A stretch of DNA of 64,000 nt from JAJUFS01 sp036381175 (GCA_036381175.1 DASVDI010000030.1:1-64000), one strand, 5' to 3'; shown: positions 8,194 to 16,554, counted from the stretch's first letter. Notes: generated by a model from the letters alone, not told the origin. Numbers and translations: made by a program.

Positions 8194-8612
8194 ACGGATC
8201 GCTTGCGCCGGCTGACGCGGCATTCCTGGAAGCGTTCGAGAACGGCACGCTGCCGGAGTCCGAATTCACGCATCGCAACCATTTGCGCGCCGGCTGGCTT
8301 TATCTTGAAACGCTTCCCCTGCCCGAGGCGGCGATGCGTTGCGCGTTGAGCATCCAGAAATATGCAACGGGAAAAGGCGCGCCGGAAAAATTCCACCTCA
8401 CGCTGACGTTGGCGTTCATGCACGTCATCGCGGACTTGCGTGAACGTCATCCGGCCGATGACTGGGAAACCTTCCTGGCCGCCTGTCCGGATCTGCAGGG
8501 AAACGCAAAGGCATTGATCGCGCAGCATTACAGCGAATCCCTGCTCGCCTCGGAACAGGCGCGTCGCACCTTCGTGCCGCCGGATCGCGAGCCGCTGCCT
8601 TTATCCGCCTGA
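8190..8612 (+). CDS. Conserved hypothetical protein (HRNHLR / FHLTLTLAFMH type)
   Basis: 140-aa soluble protein of unknown function. It has the patterns EFTHRNHLRAGWLYL near the N-terminus and KFHLTLTLAFMHVI in the centre, which I recall from widespread unnamed bacterial proteins with a conserved HxHL and YHxTLT core; the histidines could bind metal, but this is inference. It overlaps the SDR gene by ATGA and its last 12 bases overlap the convergent DUF423 gene. Confidence 0.7.
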   Translation: MNGSLAPADAAFLEAFENGTLPESEFTHRNHLRAGWLYLETLPLPEAAMRCALSIQKYATGKGAPEKFHLTLTLAFMHVIADLRERHPADDWETFLAACPDLQGNAKALIAQHYSESLLASEQARRTFVPPDREPLPLSA

Positions 8613-8981
8613 CCCCGGAAGCCGGCTCGCCGCCCATGCGAGCCACAGCCAGCCGAGAATGAACGCGACACCGCCGAGCGGCGTGATCGCGCCGAGCCAG
8701 CGGACCTCCGTCAGCGCAAGCACGTAAAGACTTCCCGAAAACAGCAGGATTCCTGCCAGCAGCAGCCAGCCGGCGATGGCGAACTGCGCGTTCTGCCAAT
8801 GCAGCGCGGCCATGGCAATGACGACCATGCCAAGCGCGTGAACGAGGTGGTATTGAACCGCGGTCTGCCACACGGCGAGCATTTCGGGATCGAGCCTGCC
8901 TTTAAGCGCGTGCGCGCCGAACGCGCCGAGCACGACACCCGCGGCCATGAGCAGCGCGCCGGCAATCAACAGGGTTCGCAT
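8601..8981 (-). CDS. DUF423 family small membrane protein
   Basis: 126 aa with four predicted transmembrane helices. Family signature GAFGAHALKGRLDPEMLAVWQTAVQYHLVHALG occurs in the first half (positions 19-51) and ITPLGGVAFILGWLWLAW near the end. DUF423 proteins (YgdD-like) are inner-membrane proteins of unknown role. Convergent with, and slightly overlapping, the upstream plus-strand gene; downstream on the same strand of the DUF488 gene with a 12-base gap, so probably co-transcribed. Confidence 0.88.
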   Translation of the reverse strand: MRTLLIAGALLMAAGVVLGAFGAHALKGRLDPEMLAVWQTAVQYHLVHALGMVVIAMAALHWQNAQFAIAGWLLLAGILLFSGSLYVLALTEVRWLGAITPLGGVAFILGWLWLAWAASRLPGSGG

Positions 8982-8993
8982 TATTTTCTCCAG

Positions 8994-9362
8994 TCAGCCG
9001 CGCTTGCGGAACCGTTCCAGCAACCGCGCGCGCAACACGACGGCCTGGTTGTGTGTTTCATCAGCAGCGCCGAACACCAAGGTCAGCCGCGGGCGGGCAT
9101 GCGCGAGCAGCGCATCCAGCAGTTCGGTCTTTTCACGCAGCTCCGCGCGATACCGTTTGCGAAATTCCGTCCAGCGCGCCGCATCGTGCCCGAACCACTT
9201 GCGCAGTTCATCGCTGGGCGCGATGTCCTTGCACCACTCATCGAGCGCGAGCTGGGCTTTCGAACGGCCGCGCGGCCAGAGGCGATCCACCAGCACGCGG
9301 TAACCGTCTCCGCGGGCGGGCAGATCGTACGCGCGTTTCAGTTGAATGTCGGGCTCGGCCAT
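8994..9362 (-). CDS. DUF488 family protein (YeaO-like)
   Basis: 122-aa cytoplasmic protein. The pattern YRVLVDRLWPRGRSK, LDEWCKDIAPSDELRKWFGHD, and LVFGAADETHNQAVVL is diagnostic of DUF488. Function is unestablished. It is the first gene of a short minus-strand unit with the DUF423 gene, and the SymE-like gene lies 43 bases upstream. Confidence 0.88.
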   Translation of the reverse strand: MAEPDIQLKRAYDLPARGDGYRVLVDRLWPRGRSKAQLALDEWCKDIAPSDELRKWFGHDAARWTEFRKRYRAELREKTELLDALLAHARPRLTLVFGAADETHNQAVVLRARLLERFRKRG

Positions 9363-9405
9363 GAAGCCGAGGATAGGCGGAGCGCGGCGCGAGGTGAAGC
9401 GGGTG

Positions 9406-9609
9406 TTATTCGGGATTGAGGATGGAAATGAGTTCCGGCTGCACGATGGCTTCCACCCGGTCGCCCGGCGTGAAACCGGTCGCGGACATGTAATCGCCTT
9501 CCAGCACGAGGCGCGGGGCGCCGTCCTCGCCCTGCTCGACGGTCAGGGTCACGATGCGTGAATGGATGGATCGCGGATCGATGGCGGCTTTTTCTTCCCT
9601 GTTGTCCAT
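9406..9609 (-). CDS. SymE-like small protein (AbrB-type fold)
   Basis: 67-aa protein. Residues 32-66 (PRLVLEGDYMSATGFTPGDR then VEAIVQPELISI) fit the SymE toxin-domain pattern of a beta-strand, G-x-(W/Y)-(L/M) segment, AGF/TGF, PGDRV, and closing strand. E. coli SymE is an SOS-induced protein, reported as RNA-degrading or DNA-binding, controlled by the antisense RNA SymR. Here the protein lacks most of the N-terminal extension seen in SymE. I chose ATG 9609, which gives a compact domain. No obvious antisense RNA promoter could be assigned by eye. It could instead be a simple AbrB-like DNA-binding protein. Confidence 0.6.
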   Translation of the reverse strand: MDNREEKAAIDPRSIHSRIVTLTVEQGEDGAPRLVLEGDYMSATGFTPGDRVEAIVQPELISILNPE

Positions 9610-9707
9610 TTGGCAGCGCTCCCTGATTTGGCAGCCGCCGATTCTCCCACGGCTCCTCCGACGGCGGTCCTCGAAGACGCCGGGTTCGATGCCGTATTCG
9701 ACCTTGT

Positions 9708-12700
9708 TTAGGGAGCGGGCAAACCTGAAAGGGGCTGGATTTCGTGTTTCCAGGGCTCGGGGCGGTGCAGCGCGTAACCCTGCGCGTAATCGACGCCGAT
9801 CTGCCGCAGCGCTTCGAGAATGCTGTCGTCCTCGACGAACTCGGCGACGGTGCGAATGCCGATGATCTTGCCGATGCGGTTGATGGCCTCGACCATGGAG
9901 TAGTCCGTCCGGTTGCGCGCGATCTCGCGCACGAAGGAGCCGTCGATCTTCAGGAAATCCGGCGCGATCTGTTTCAGGTAACGGAACGACGACAGCCCCG
10001 AACCGAAATCGTCCAGCGCGACCTTGCAACCGAGCTCGCGCAGCACGTCGATGAACGCAAGCGCATCATCGAAATTCGCGATCGCCGCCGTCTCGGTGAT
10101 TTCGAAACAGATGCATTCGGGGCGAACGTCGTGCTCTTCGAACAGGCGCCGTACGAAATCCGGCAGGCTTTCGTCGTTCAGCGTGTTGCCGGAAATGTTG
10201 ATGGCGACGAGCAGGTTTTCCTGCGCAGCGGAACCGAGGGCATCCAGCCGCGAGAACACGCGCTCGAACACCCAGCGGTCGATGCGCGGCATGAGGTTGT
10301 AGCGCTCGGCGGGCGGAATGAACACGCCGGGAGGCACGAGCTTGCCGTTGCTGTCGATCATGCGCAGCAGGATTTCGTAATGCCCGAAATCCGTCGCGCC
10401 ATCGACGGAAGCGATGCGCTGGTGATGCAGCTGAAAGCGCTGCTCGAGCAGCGCTTCATTGAGCCTGGAAACCCAGTCCATTTCCTCGCGCCGCTGCGTG
10501 ACGCCCATATCGGCCGGATCGTAAACCTGCACGCGGTTGCGGCCGCGTTCCTTGGCGAGGAAACACGCGCTGTCGGCAAGGCTCAGCACTTCCTGCGGAC
10601 TCGATTGTGTGCCGGCCGCCACCGCCACCACGCCGAAACTCGCCGTCACCGCAAACGTGCGATCCCCGAGCTTGAACGCTTCGGCGCCGAGCCGGTCGCG
10701 AACCTGTTGCGCAAGTTGTTCGCAATCCGCGAGCCGGCCATTGACGAGCAGCACGCCGAATTCATCGCCGCCAAGACGCGCGAGCAGATACGGCGCCGGC
10801 ACCAGCGGACGCAACCGCCGCACCACTTCGTTCAACAGTTCGTCGCCGTGCGTATGACCGGTGGTGTCGTTGACCAGCTTGAACTGGTCAAGATCGAAAT
10901 ACACAACGCCCGTGGAACCGTGACCGTCCGCGGACAAGGCCATGGCCTGCTTCAGGCGCCGCTCGAATTCGTAACGGTCCGGCAGGCCGGTGAGCTGGTC
11001 GTGGCGCGCCTGGTGTTCGAGCCGGCGGGTCGCTTCGTGCAGCGTGCTCTGGTCGCGATACACGGCAAAATACGAGGCATCGATGCCGTTGACGGTCACC
11101 GGGGCGCCGAGAATGGAAACGGGCACAAGGGTTCCATCCTTGCGCCGCCGGAATGATTCGCGAATGACCGTGTTGCCGCGCATCGCGCCCGCGGACAACT
11201 CCTTCCCTTCGCGTGCGAACTCGGGCGGCACCACCAGCTCGTTCAGCGGACGGCCGCGAATTTCATCGATGCCGTATTGAAAAAGCGCGTTGAAGCCCGG
11301 ATTCGCGTTCAGCACGCAATCGTTGCGGTCGAGAATCACCATGGCTTCCGGCGTGCACTCGAACAGGTTTTCGAACAGCAGCCGCTGGCGTTCGAGGTCC
11401 GCTTCCTTTCTCAGGTGATTCAGGGCGAGCTGGAGCAAATGCGCGGCCGCGGCCGCAAAACGCTGCTCGTGCGACTGGCGCGGCAAACCGGCGGGACGGG
11501 AAACGGCGATGCCGATGCGTTGCGGAATCGCCTCGACGTTGACGAAAACAATATCGATCTCGCTGAAAATCGCCGCATCGTCATCGCCCGAACCACCCGG
11601 GCCATAAGGCCAGCCCGGCATGCCGCGCGTGAGCGTCACCGCGTCTTTCGACCGGGTTGTCAGCAGGCCGCGCAGGCATTCGGCATCGAAACGCGGTGCG
11701 TCGCCGGCGGGAAAAATGTGCAACTCGCCCGTCGCGTCCAGCAACCACAAATCCAGTGCCGCGTCCTCGAACAGGCCGCTCGCCGTCGCCGCGATGGTCT
11801 CCAGCAATTCTTCCAGCGACGGTGACTCGGCAAATTTCGCCAGCCAGACATTTTCCGCCGCCAGTTGCGCCTGCTGGCGTTTTCCTTCCGTGATGTCGGT
11901 GAGCGTGCCGGTCAGGCGCATCGGCGCGCCCTTGATGTCACGCAAGGCCTTGCCGCGAACACGAAACCAGCGGTACGTGCCATCCGCGTGGCGGACGCGG
12001 CATTGAAAATCCAGCGGCGTGTTCTTCGCGAGATGCTCGTCACGCCGCGCGCGCGCGTACGCGAGATCTTCCGGATGCGTGCGCGACCAGAATTCTTCGG
12101 GCCGGTCGCCCAGCCGCTCTGAAAGACCCAGCAATTCCGAAACGCGCGGTGAGTAATAAACCCTGCCGGCGGCAATATCGAGATCCCACAGCCCGTCTGC
12201 GGTGCCACTTTCCGCGAGGCTGTAACGGCGTTCGCTCGCTTCGACCTCGGCGATCCGGCGCGTACGGTCAAGCTCCGCCGAGGCGCGCGCCGCAGCGAGC
12301 TTGAAGAACGACTGGATGCTCGCGATGTTCGGCAACGGCGCCTTGCTGATTGCGGACACGATGCCGAGCGTCTTGCCATCATCATCCCGCAGGCGAATGC
12401 CGGCATAGCCGTGCGCACCAACCTTCCGGAACCAGGCGTCATCCGGGAAATATTCCTGGATGCGCTCGCCGTAGAAACAGGCGTTGTCGCGCACCACGTC
12501 ATGACAAGGCGTGCCGGCGAGCGCGTAGCTCATGTTCGGAAGCAGTACGCCGTCCTCGGCGATCACAAGGCTCTGAACGTTCTCGCCGGATTCATCCAGC
12601 ATGCCCACCAGCGCGATGTTCAGCCCGAAATGCGAGGACAGGTATTTCACCAGCGCCGCGTGATAGGTCAGCCCGGTGTGGACCGCGACGCTGTCGGCCA

Positions 12701-13148
12701 TTTCCTTCAGCGCGCGCTCAAACTCGCGCACGCCGTCCGGCAACAATGGCGGCCGGGTTTCATGGTGCAAGAGGAAGGTTTCCAGCATGCGCGCGATGCT
12801 GTTCAGCAGATCCTGGGCGCCGGCGGGGAATTCGATGCCGGGAATCCCGGTGATTTCGACACTCGCGGTCTCGTCCGCCGCTGCCGAGAAGCGGGCGACG
12901 AGCCGCGGCAAGTCTTCCGGCAGCAGCGGCCCGTAAACGGCGGCGCCGATGCGAATCGAGGCGCGCGCCTGCAAGCCCGATGGCAGCGCGGCCGGGATCA
13001 GCGCGGCCAGTTCCTCCAGGGGTGCAGGGTGCGCCGTCTCGCCAAGAAGCAAGCGCATGACCTGGTGCAGCACCCGAAGTTGCCCGCGATCGTGATCGCT
13101 CTTGCCGTCCAGTGCGACGACAAGTTGCTCGCCTCCGGTATCCATCAT
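9708..13148 (-). CDS. Multidomain GAF-PAS-GGDEF-EAL c-di-GMP enzyme
   Basis: 1146-aa soluble protein. In order: an N-terminal helical region, a GAF-like domain (about 130-310), PAS with PAC (about 310-430, ending GTLTDITEGK), a second GAF-like region (430-580), PAS (590-700, FECTPEAMVILDRND), GGDEF (about 705-865) and EAL (880-1140). The cyclase motif GGDEF is intact (near residue 793). The EAL signature reads EILLR, but other phosphodiesterase residues are present: FEITET, ALDDFGSGLSSF, KIDG and the late AEFVED. So both activities are possible. No membrane span is seen, so it senses a cytoplasmic signal. A candidate promoter is given at 13280-13301. Confidence 0.92.
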   Translation of the reverse strand: MMDTGGEQLVVALDGKSDHDRGQLRVLHQVMRLLLGETAHPAPLEELAALIPAALPSGLQARASIRIGAAVYGPLLPEDLPRLVARFSAAADETASVEITGIPGIEFPAGAQDLLNSIARMLETFLLHHETRPPLLPDGVREFERALKEMADSVAVHTGLTYHAALVKYLSSHFGLNIALVGMLDESGENVQSLVIAEDGVLLPNMSYALAGTPCHDVVRDNACFYGERIQEYFPDDAWFRKVGAHGYAGIRLRDDDGKTLGIVSAISKAPLPNIASIQSFFKLAAARASAELDRTRRIAEVEASERRYSLAESGTADGLWDLDIAAGRVYYSPRVSELLGLSERLGDRPEEFWSRTHPEDLAYARARRDEHLAKNTPLDFQCRVRHADGTYRWFRVRGKALRDIKGAPMRLTGTLTDITEGKRQQAQLAAENVWLAKFAESPSLEELLETIAATASGLFEDAALDLWLLDATGELHIFPAGDAPRFDAECLRGLLTTRSKDAVTLTRGMPGWPYGPGGSGDDDAAIFSEIDIVFVNVEAIPQRIGIAVSRPAGLPRQSHEQRFAAAAAHLLQLALNHLRKEADLERQRLLFENLFECTPEAMVILDRNDCVLNANPGFNALFQYGIDEIRGRPLNELVVPPEFAREGKELSAGAMRGNTVIRESFRRRKDGTLVPVSILGAPVTVNGIDASYFAVYRDQSTLHEATRRLEHQARHDQLTGLPDRYEFERRLKQAMALSADGHGSTGVVYFDLDQFKLVNDTTGHTHGDELLNEVVRRLRPLVPAPYLLARLGGDEFGVLLVNGRLADCEQLAQQVRDRLGAEAFKLGDRTFAVTASFGVVAVAAGTQSSPQEVLSLADSACFLAKERGRNRVQVYDPADMGVTQRREEMDWVSRLNEALLEQRFQLHHQRIASVDGATDFGHYEILLRMIDSNGKLVPPGVFIPPAERYNLMPRIDRWVFERVFSRLDALGSAAQENLLVAINISGNTLNDESLPDFVRRLFEEHDVRPECICFEITETAAIANFDDALAFIDVLRELGCKVALDDFGSGLSSFRYLKQIAPDFLKIDGSFVREIARNRTDYSMVEAINRIGKIIGIRTVAEFVEDDSILEALRQIGVDYAQGYALHRPEPWKHEIQPLSGLPAP

Positions 13149-13279
13149 TACGTCCTGTGGTGGAACCGGCGGTTCATGGTTCTTTTTTGCATAAGTCGGT
13201 AGCTATAAATGATTGAAAAATGTGGCACAAGACCCACTTGGAACTGAAATCCTGTTTTGGAATTCAAGTCATTGAATTT

Positions 13280-13301
13280 ACGCGCAATTTTTTTATGTCA
13301 A
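13280..13301 (-). promoter_or_regulatory. Candidate sigma70 promoter for the GGDEF-EAL gene
   Basis: On the minus strand a perfect -35 TTGACA lies at 13301-13296 in an AT-rich stretch that stands out from the GC-rich surroundings. A weak -10 (TAAATT) follows after 15 bases, or AAATTC after 16. It would give a leader of about 120 bases before the gene at 13148. Confidence 0.35.
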
Positions 13302-13421
13302 ATAATTTTTAGAAACGGGAAAGCGTGATAACTACGGGAGGAACTTCCCTTTGGTGCGTTACGTGGTGAAGAAATCCTTTCCTGACTGACACTCGGAGAT
13401 GATTAACAACCCGCGCAACCG

Positions 13422-13577
13422 TCACGGAAACTCGAATCCGCGCAGGCGAGAAAAACAAAACCCCGCAGTGCGGGGTCGAATTTGCCCTTCAGCGGCATCC
13501 GGCAATGTCACCGTTGTTTCGGCGATTCCCTGGATCCTCAATACCGATGCCGCTTCCGAAGCTTCCTCCAGCGTCAT
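13422..13577 (-). CDS. Possible 51-aa peptide, or remnant, on a small leftward transcript
   Basis: ATG 13577 follows AAGGA at five bases. The frame reads MTLEEASEAASVLRIQGIAE and continues with coding-like composition (TTVTLPDAAEGQI), but its last 15 or so codons run through a strong terminator hairpin (13461-13475). So it is either a non-coding small RNA, a broken gene, or a chance frame. No family recognised. Confidence 0.25.
   Translation of the reverse strand: MTLEEASEAASVLRIQGIAETTVTLPDAAEGQIRPRTAGFCFSRLRGFEFP
13451..13475 (-). terminator. Intrinsic terminator, leftward
   Basis: Stem CCCCGC-AGT-GCGGGG (13461-13475). On the minus strand it is followed by TTTTGTTTTT (13460-13451). The orientation means transcription from the right, that is, from within the 13.48-13.8 kb gap; no established gene there reads leftward. 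Confidence 0.7.
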
Positions 13578-13749
13578 TATTCCTTGAGAAACGGGCTTCC
13601 AGGCAGGGGGGCGCGATGGTTTTTGGTTTGTGCTGTCCCAATTGTTGTTGTGTGGAAGTTATCCCGATTCGGGTTTTAGTGCAAACCGCGCTACTTTTTA
13701 CATAACCAAGAAGTTCAAACGCGGACAACATGCTCAAGGTGGTACGACC

Positions 13750-13821
13750 ATGGACTGGCGAACAAGAAAGCGATCCTTCCCGGATCACCCAAAAACCATA
13801 ACCAGAGAAGCTGAGGCATGA
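13750..13821 (+). CDS. Short leader-like ORF coupled to the XRE gene
   Basis: A 23-codon frame starting at ATG 13750 (MDWRTRKRSFPDHPKTITRE and three more residues) is preceded by AAGGTGG and ends in ATGA shared with the start of the XRE regulator at 13818. Such overlap suggests translational coupling. The peptide is basic and matches nothing known to me; it may be an upstream start extension lost by frameshift. Confidence 0.3.
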   Translation: MDWRTRKRSFPDHPKTITREAEA

Positions 13822-14099
13822 AGAGTCGTGAACTCATGGCCCAGCGCAATGCGTTGGGGCAGTTGCTCAAATCAGTCAGGGAAGAGAAGGGCCTGCTCCA
13901 GCGGGAGGTCGCCGAACGCCTTGGCGCACCGCAATCCTTCGTTTCCAAGTACGAGAGTGGCGAACGCCGCATCGACCTGCCGGAGTTGCGCTACATCGCA
14001 GACGTGCTGGATGCGCCGTTCAAGAGCTTGCTGGATCGTTACGAACAGGCGATCGGGAATTTCGGCCGGCGGCACGGCACGGGTTCCGGGCAACAGTGA
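13818..14099 (+). CDS. XRE-family helix-turn-helix transcriptional regulator
   Basis: 93 aa. One HTH_3 domain (about 12-72): LGQLLKSVREEKGLLQREVAERLGAPQSFVSKYESGERRID at the N-terminal half, with the recognition helix at APQSFVSKYE. DNA-binding repressor type; target unknown. It stands alone between two c-di-GMP genes. A second in-frame ATG at 13836 is possible. The upstream leader frame ends over its start codon. Confidence 0.85.
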   Translation: MKSRELMAQRNALGQLLKSVREEKGLLQREVAERLGAPQSFVSKYESGERRIDLPELRYIADVLDAPFKSLLDRYEQAIGNFGRRHGTGSGQQ

Positions 14100-14119
14100 C
14101 AGGAGGCAGCCTGCTGGAT

Positions 14120-15310
14120 TCAGCAGGCTTCGTTCCGCCGCTTGATCCGGTACATCGCCTGGTCAGCCGCCTGGAGCAGATCGCGCGCTGTCTTGCCATC
14201 ACGCGGATGCAAGGCGCAGCCGATGCTGACGCCGAGCGGCACGCGCACGCCGTCGATCTCGGAGGGCACGCGAAAATCCTCGACGATGCGCCCAGCCAGC
14301 ATGCTCGCATCTTCCGGGTGCGAGAGATCCTCCAGCAGCACGGCGAACTCGTCGCCGCCCAATCGCGCGACCGTGTCCGTATCCCGCACCACGTTGCTCA
14401 AGCGCTCGGCAACGGACTTCAGCAACCTGTCCCCGAAATCATGCCCGTGTGAATCATTCACCGCCTTGAAGGCATCGAGGTCGATGAACAGCACTGCGGC
14501 AAAACTGCAGAACCGCTTGTCCCGCGCCAGCGCCTGCGTCAGCCGTTCCATGAAAAGGCGGCGGTTCGCCAGGCCCGTCAGCGGATCGTGCAGGGCGCTG
14601 TGTTCGCTGCGCGCGCGCTCGTACTCGATCACCCGCAGGCGGTAATGCGCGAGGCGCCGCTGGCGCTCATAAATGTAACCGCCGACCGCGGCAATGATCA
14701 GCGTCGAGAACAGGAACGCCGTGTTGTTCAGGATTCGCGGGCTCGCGGCTTCGCGGAAAACCATTTCCACCGCCAGGTACAAGGCGAGCAGCACGATGGA
14801 TACCAGCGTCGCGTTGAAAAAACGCAAGCCCAGCACCGTGTAGGCGCCGATGATGATCAGGATGTAGCCGACGTAATACTCATCGACCGCCGTCACCGGC
14901 ACGACCAGCAGGATCGCCGTCACGCCGACCCCCAGCATGAGACAGAACGGCGCCATGAACGCTTCGCGGTAATCGACGAAAACCGGCGTGAACGATGCGC
15001 CGAAAAGCAGGGTCGTGAGCAGGAACACAAGGCTGCGCATCGTCCAGGTGAATGCCGCGTGATCCACGGACGTCCACAGATCCAGCGCGCCGAACAGGAA
15101 GTAAATGCCCAGCGCGAGCGCAATGCCGAAACGCACCACCGCCGCCGTCTGGCGGCGCATCGCATCAAGGTAATCGCGCTCCATGCCGCGGTGACGGAAG
15201 CTCAGCGTCACCGGATGCAGGCGCGGCTGCACGCTGTTCGGATTTTCCGGCGCTGGGTGGACGCTCTCACGGAACGCCTCGATGAACTGGCTCATTGCGC
15301 CGTACTGCAT
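14120..15310 (-). CDS. Membrane-bound diguanylate cyclase (paralog 1)
   Basis: 396 aa. About six transmembrane helices (residues 45-215) precede a GGDEF domain (230-390) with DPLTGLANRR, FIDLDAFKAVND and the intact active motif RLGGDEF, so an active cyclase is expected. There is no periplasmic sensor domain of size; the membrane block itself may sense. Start ATG 15310 is chosen; a TTG seven codons earlier is possible. It is clearly related over its full length, including the membrane block, to the gene at 16660-17811 in the same orientation, and the pair flanks the insert at 15500-16554. Confidence 0.9.
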   Translation of the reverse strand: MQYGAMSQFIEAFRESVHPAPENPNSVQPRLHPVTLSFRHRGMERDYLDAMRRQTAAVVRFGIALALGIYFLFGALDLWTSVDHAAFTWTMRSLVFLLTTLLFGASFTPVFVDYREAFMAPFCLMLGVGVTAILLVVPVTAVDEYYVGYILIIIGAYTVLGLRFFNATLVSIVLLALYLAVEMVFREAASPRILNNTAFLFSTLIIAAVGGYIYERQRRLAHYRLRVIEYERARSEHSALHDPLTGLANRRLFMERLTQALARDKRFCSFAAVLFIDLDAFKAVNDSHGHDFGDRLLKSVAERLSNVVRDTDTVARLGGDEFAVLLEDLSHPEDASMLAGRIVEDFRVPSEIDGVRVPLGVSIGCALHPRDGKTARDLLQAADQAMYRIKRRNEAC

Positions 15311-15437
15311 TTTTACTACCCGCCTTCCCAAAAGACATAATCAAGATCGCACTCTTGGGAAACTGACTCCGTGATGGAATCGGGGAAATGCCGTACTCGT
15401 ATATCCTTTATTCGGATGGGGGAGCGACTTGTGAAGC

Positions 15438-15474
15438 TTGACAGGACTTTGCATATCTATTCATTATCTATTCA
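15438..15474 (+). promoter_or_regulatory. Promoter with tandem 10-bp direct repeats before the wHTH/NTase operon
   Basis: A consensus -35 TTGACA (15438-15443) is followed after 18 bases by CATTAT (15462-15467). Overlapping the -10 are two exact copies of TATCTATTCA at 15454-15463 and 15465-15474, a spacing of 11 bases or one helical turn. This arrangement fits a self-regulating winged-helix protein bound to one face of DNA; the likely binder is the product of the next gene. Confidence 0.5.
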
Positions 15475-15499
15475 ATGTCAACCTTCGAAGCCGCCCGTC

Positions 15500-16009
15500 A
15501 TGGACAACAACACCTTTGAAAACAAGCTCATGGCGCTGCTCGCCGCGCATCCAGAAGGTCTCACATCAAAGGACATTCGCAGCCGCCTGCGACCCAAAAT
15601 CAGCCAGCCCACGCTCTCCCGTCGGCTGACAGGCCTGCGTACACGCGGCCTCGTCGCGCAGACGGGATCAGCGCGCGCGACGCGCTACCTTTTTGTCGGG
15701 GGACGTCATCGCCTTTTGGAACTTCGCAGCCAGGCAATGCACCAGCGGATCGCCGAAAAGCTGCTTGCGAACCCGCAAATCATCAAGGATGCGTTACGAA
15801 CGCTTGCAGCGATGCGTCAACAACATCCTGCCGGCCGGCCCTACCACGATCATTGGGAGCGACTTCTGCGCGGGGACCGCATTCGCCTGTTACAGATGTT
15901 GACTGCGGACACGGAAGAGGCGCGCGCGCTGCGGCAGGAATCACCGTTCGCGGGTGCACTGAAACCCGAAGAACGCCTTCGCATTCTTGAACGGTTCAAA
16001 GCGGCATGA
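15500..16009 (+). CDS. Winged-helix protein, likely antitoxin/regulator of an NTase module
   Basis: 169 aa. Residues 5-70 form a winged helix (LLAAHPEGLTSKDIRSRL, ISQPTLSRRLTGLRTRGLVA, then a wing RATRYLFVG). The C-terminal 100 residues are helical and unassigned, ending PEERLRILERFKAA. An in-frame extension to 15371 is rejected because it would cover the promoter. The stop overlaps the next start by ATGA. An HTH protein followed by an AbiEii-like nucleotidyltransferase is the layout of AbiE-type (type IV) toxin-antitoxin systems; the HTH partner there is AbiEi. This is inference from layout. Confidence 0.7.
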   Translation: MDNNTFENKLMALLAAHPEGLTSKDIRSRLRPKISQPTLSRRLTGLRTRGLVAQTGSARATRYLFVGGRHRLLELRSQAMHQRIAEKLLANPQIIKDALRTLAAMRQQHPAGRPYHDHWERLLRGDRIRLLQMLTADTEEARALRQESPFAGALKPEERLRILERFKAA

Positions 16010-16554
16010 ACATTGACGAACTCAGGCACTTGATTGCGGAAGCCGCGCGCCTTACCGGTGAGGAATACATTTACATCATCGGCTCCAGTGCCCTGCTCGG
16101 AACTATCGAGCATCCGGCCGATACTGTTCTAACGCGTTCCAGGGAAGCGGATATTGTTCCCGGCAGCAACGACCAGGAAAAGGCCGACAAAATCGACTGG
16201 GTACTCGGCGAACTTTCCGCATTCGACAAGGAGTTCCGCTACTACGCGCAAGGCGTATCGCTCGAAACACCCAGTAGCGCGCCGCGCGGGTGGGAAGCGC
16301 GAACGGTGCGTTTACCGGTCAGTCGCGAGGTCACTGGACTTTGCATGGATGTTCACGATCTCGCGATATCGAAATATGGGGCGTGGCGGCCGAAGGATCG
16401 TGACTTCACGCGAGCGCTCGCGAAAGAAGCCTACGTTCAAAAGGAAATTCTGCTCGAACGGTTGGCGCTCGTGGAATGCGATGACGTTGAACGCGAAACG
16501 ATACGCGCTCGTATTTCGGGAGATTTTTCTGGTTTGGCTGAACAACCACGTTGA
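16006..16554 (+). CDS. Nucleotidyltransferase-like protein (DUF6036/AbiEii-like), candidate toxin
   Basis: 182 aa. The N-terminal GSSALLG (26-32) followed by SREADIVP (D49) fits the glycine-serine and first acidic motif of the DNA polymerase beta-type nucleotidyltransferase fold as seen in DUF6036 and AbiEii proteins. A later segment VHDLAISKYGAWRPKDRDF matches the D-L-x-x-x-K region of that family. Base composition is slightly lower in GC than the flanking GGDEF genes. Likely transfers a nucleotide to a host RNA or protein if toxic; the substrate cannot be told. Confidence 0.68.
   Translation: MNIDELRHLIAEAARLTGEEYIYIIGSSALLGTIEHPADTVLTRSREADIVPGSNDQEKADKIDWVLGELSAFDKEFRYYAQGVSLETPSSAPRGWEARTVRLPVSREVTGLCMDVHDLAISKYGAWRPKDRDFTRALAKEAYVQKEILLERLALVECDDVERETIRARISGDFSGLAEQPR

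Larger units (their letters stand above)
13149..13817. other. 670-bp intergenic region, mostly without clear genes
   Basis: This gap between the GGDEF-EAL gene and the XRE regulator is AT-richer than its surroundings. It holds a candidate leftward promoter (13280-13301), a strong leftward intrinsic terminator (13451-13475), a possible small leftward transcript or peptide ending there (13422-13577), and a 23-codon leader frame (13750-13821). A weak 5-bp hairpin CCCGATTCGGG followed by TTTT is at 13663-13677 on the plus strand. Confidence 0.5.

Noticed and set aside
9744..11156. Plus-strand frame of 470 codons opposite the GGDEF-EAL gene
   Set aside because: It mirrors the EAL/GGDEF coding strand, is Arg/His/Asp-rich and has no domain; the minus-strand gene is certain.
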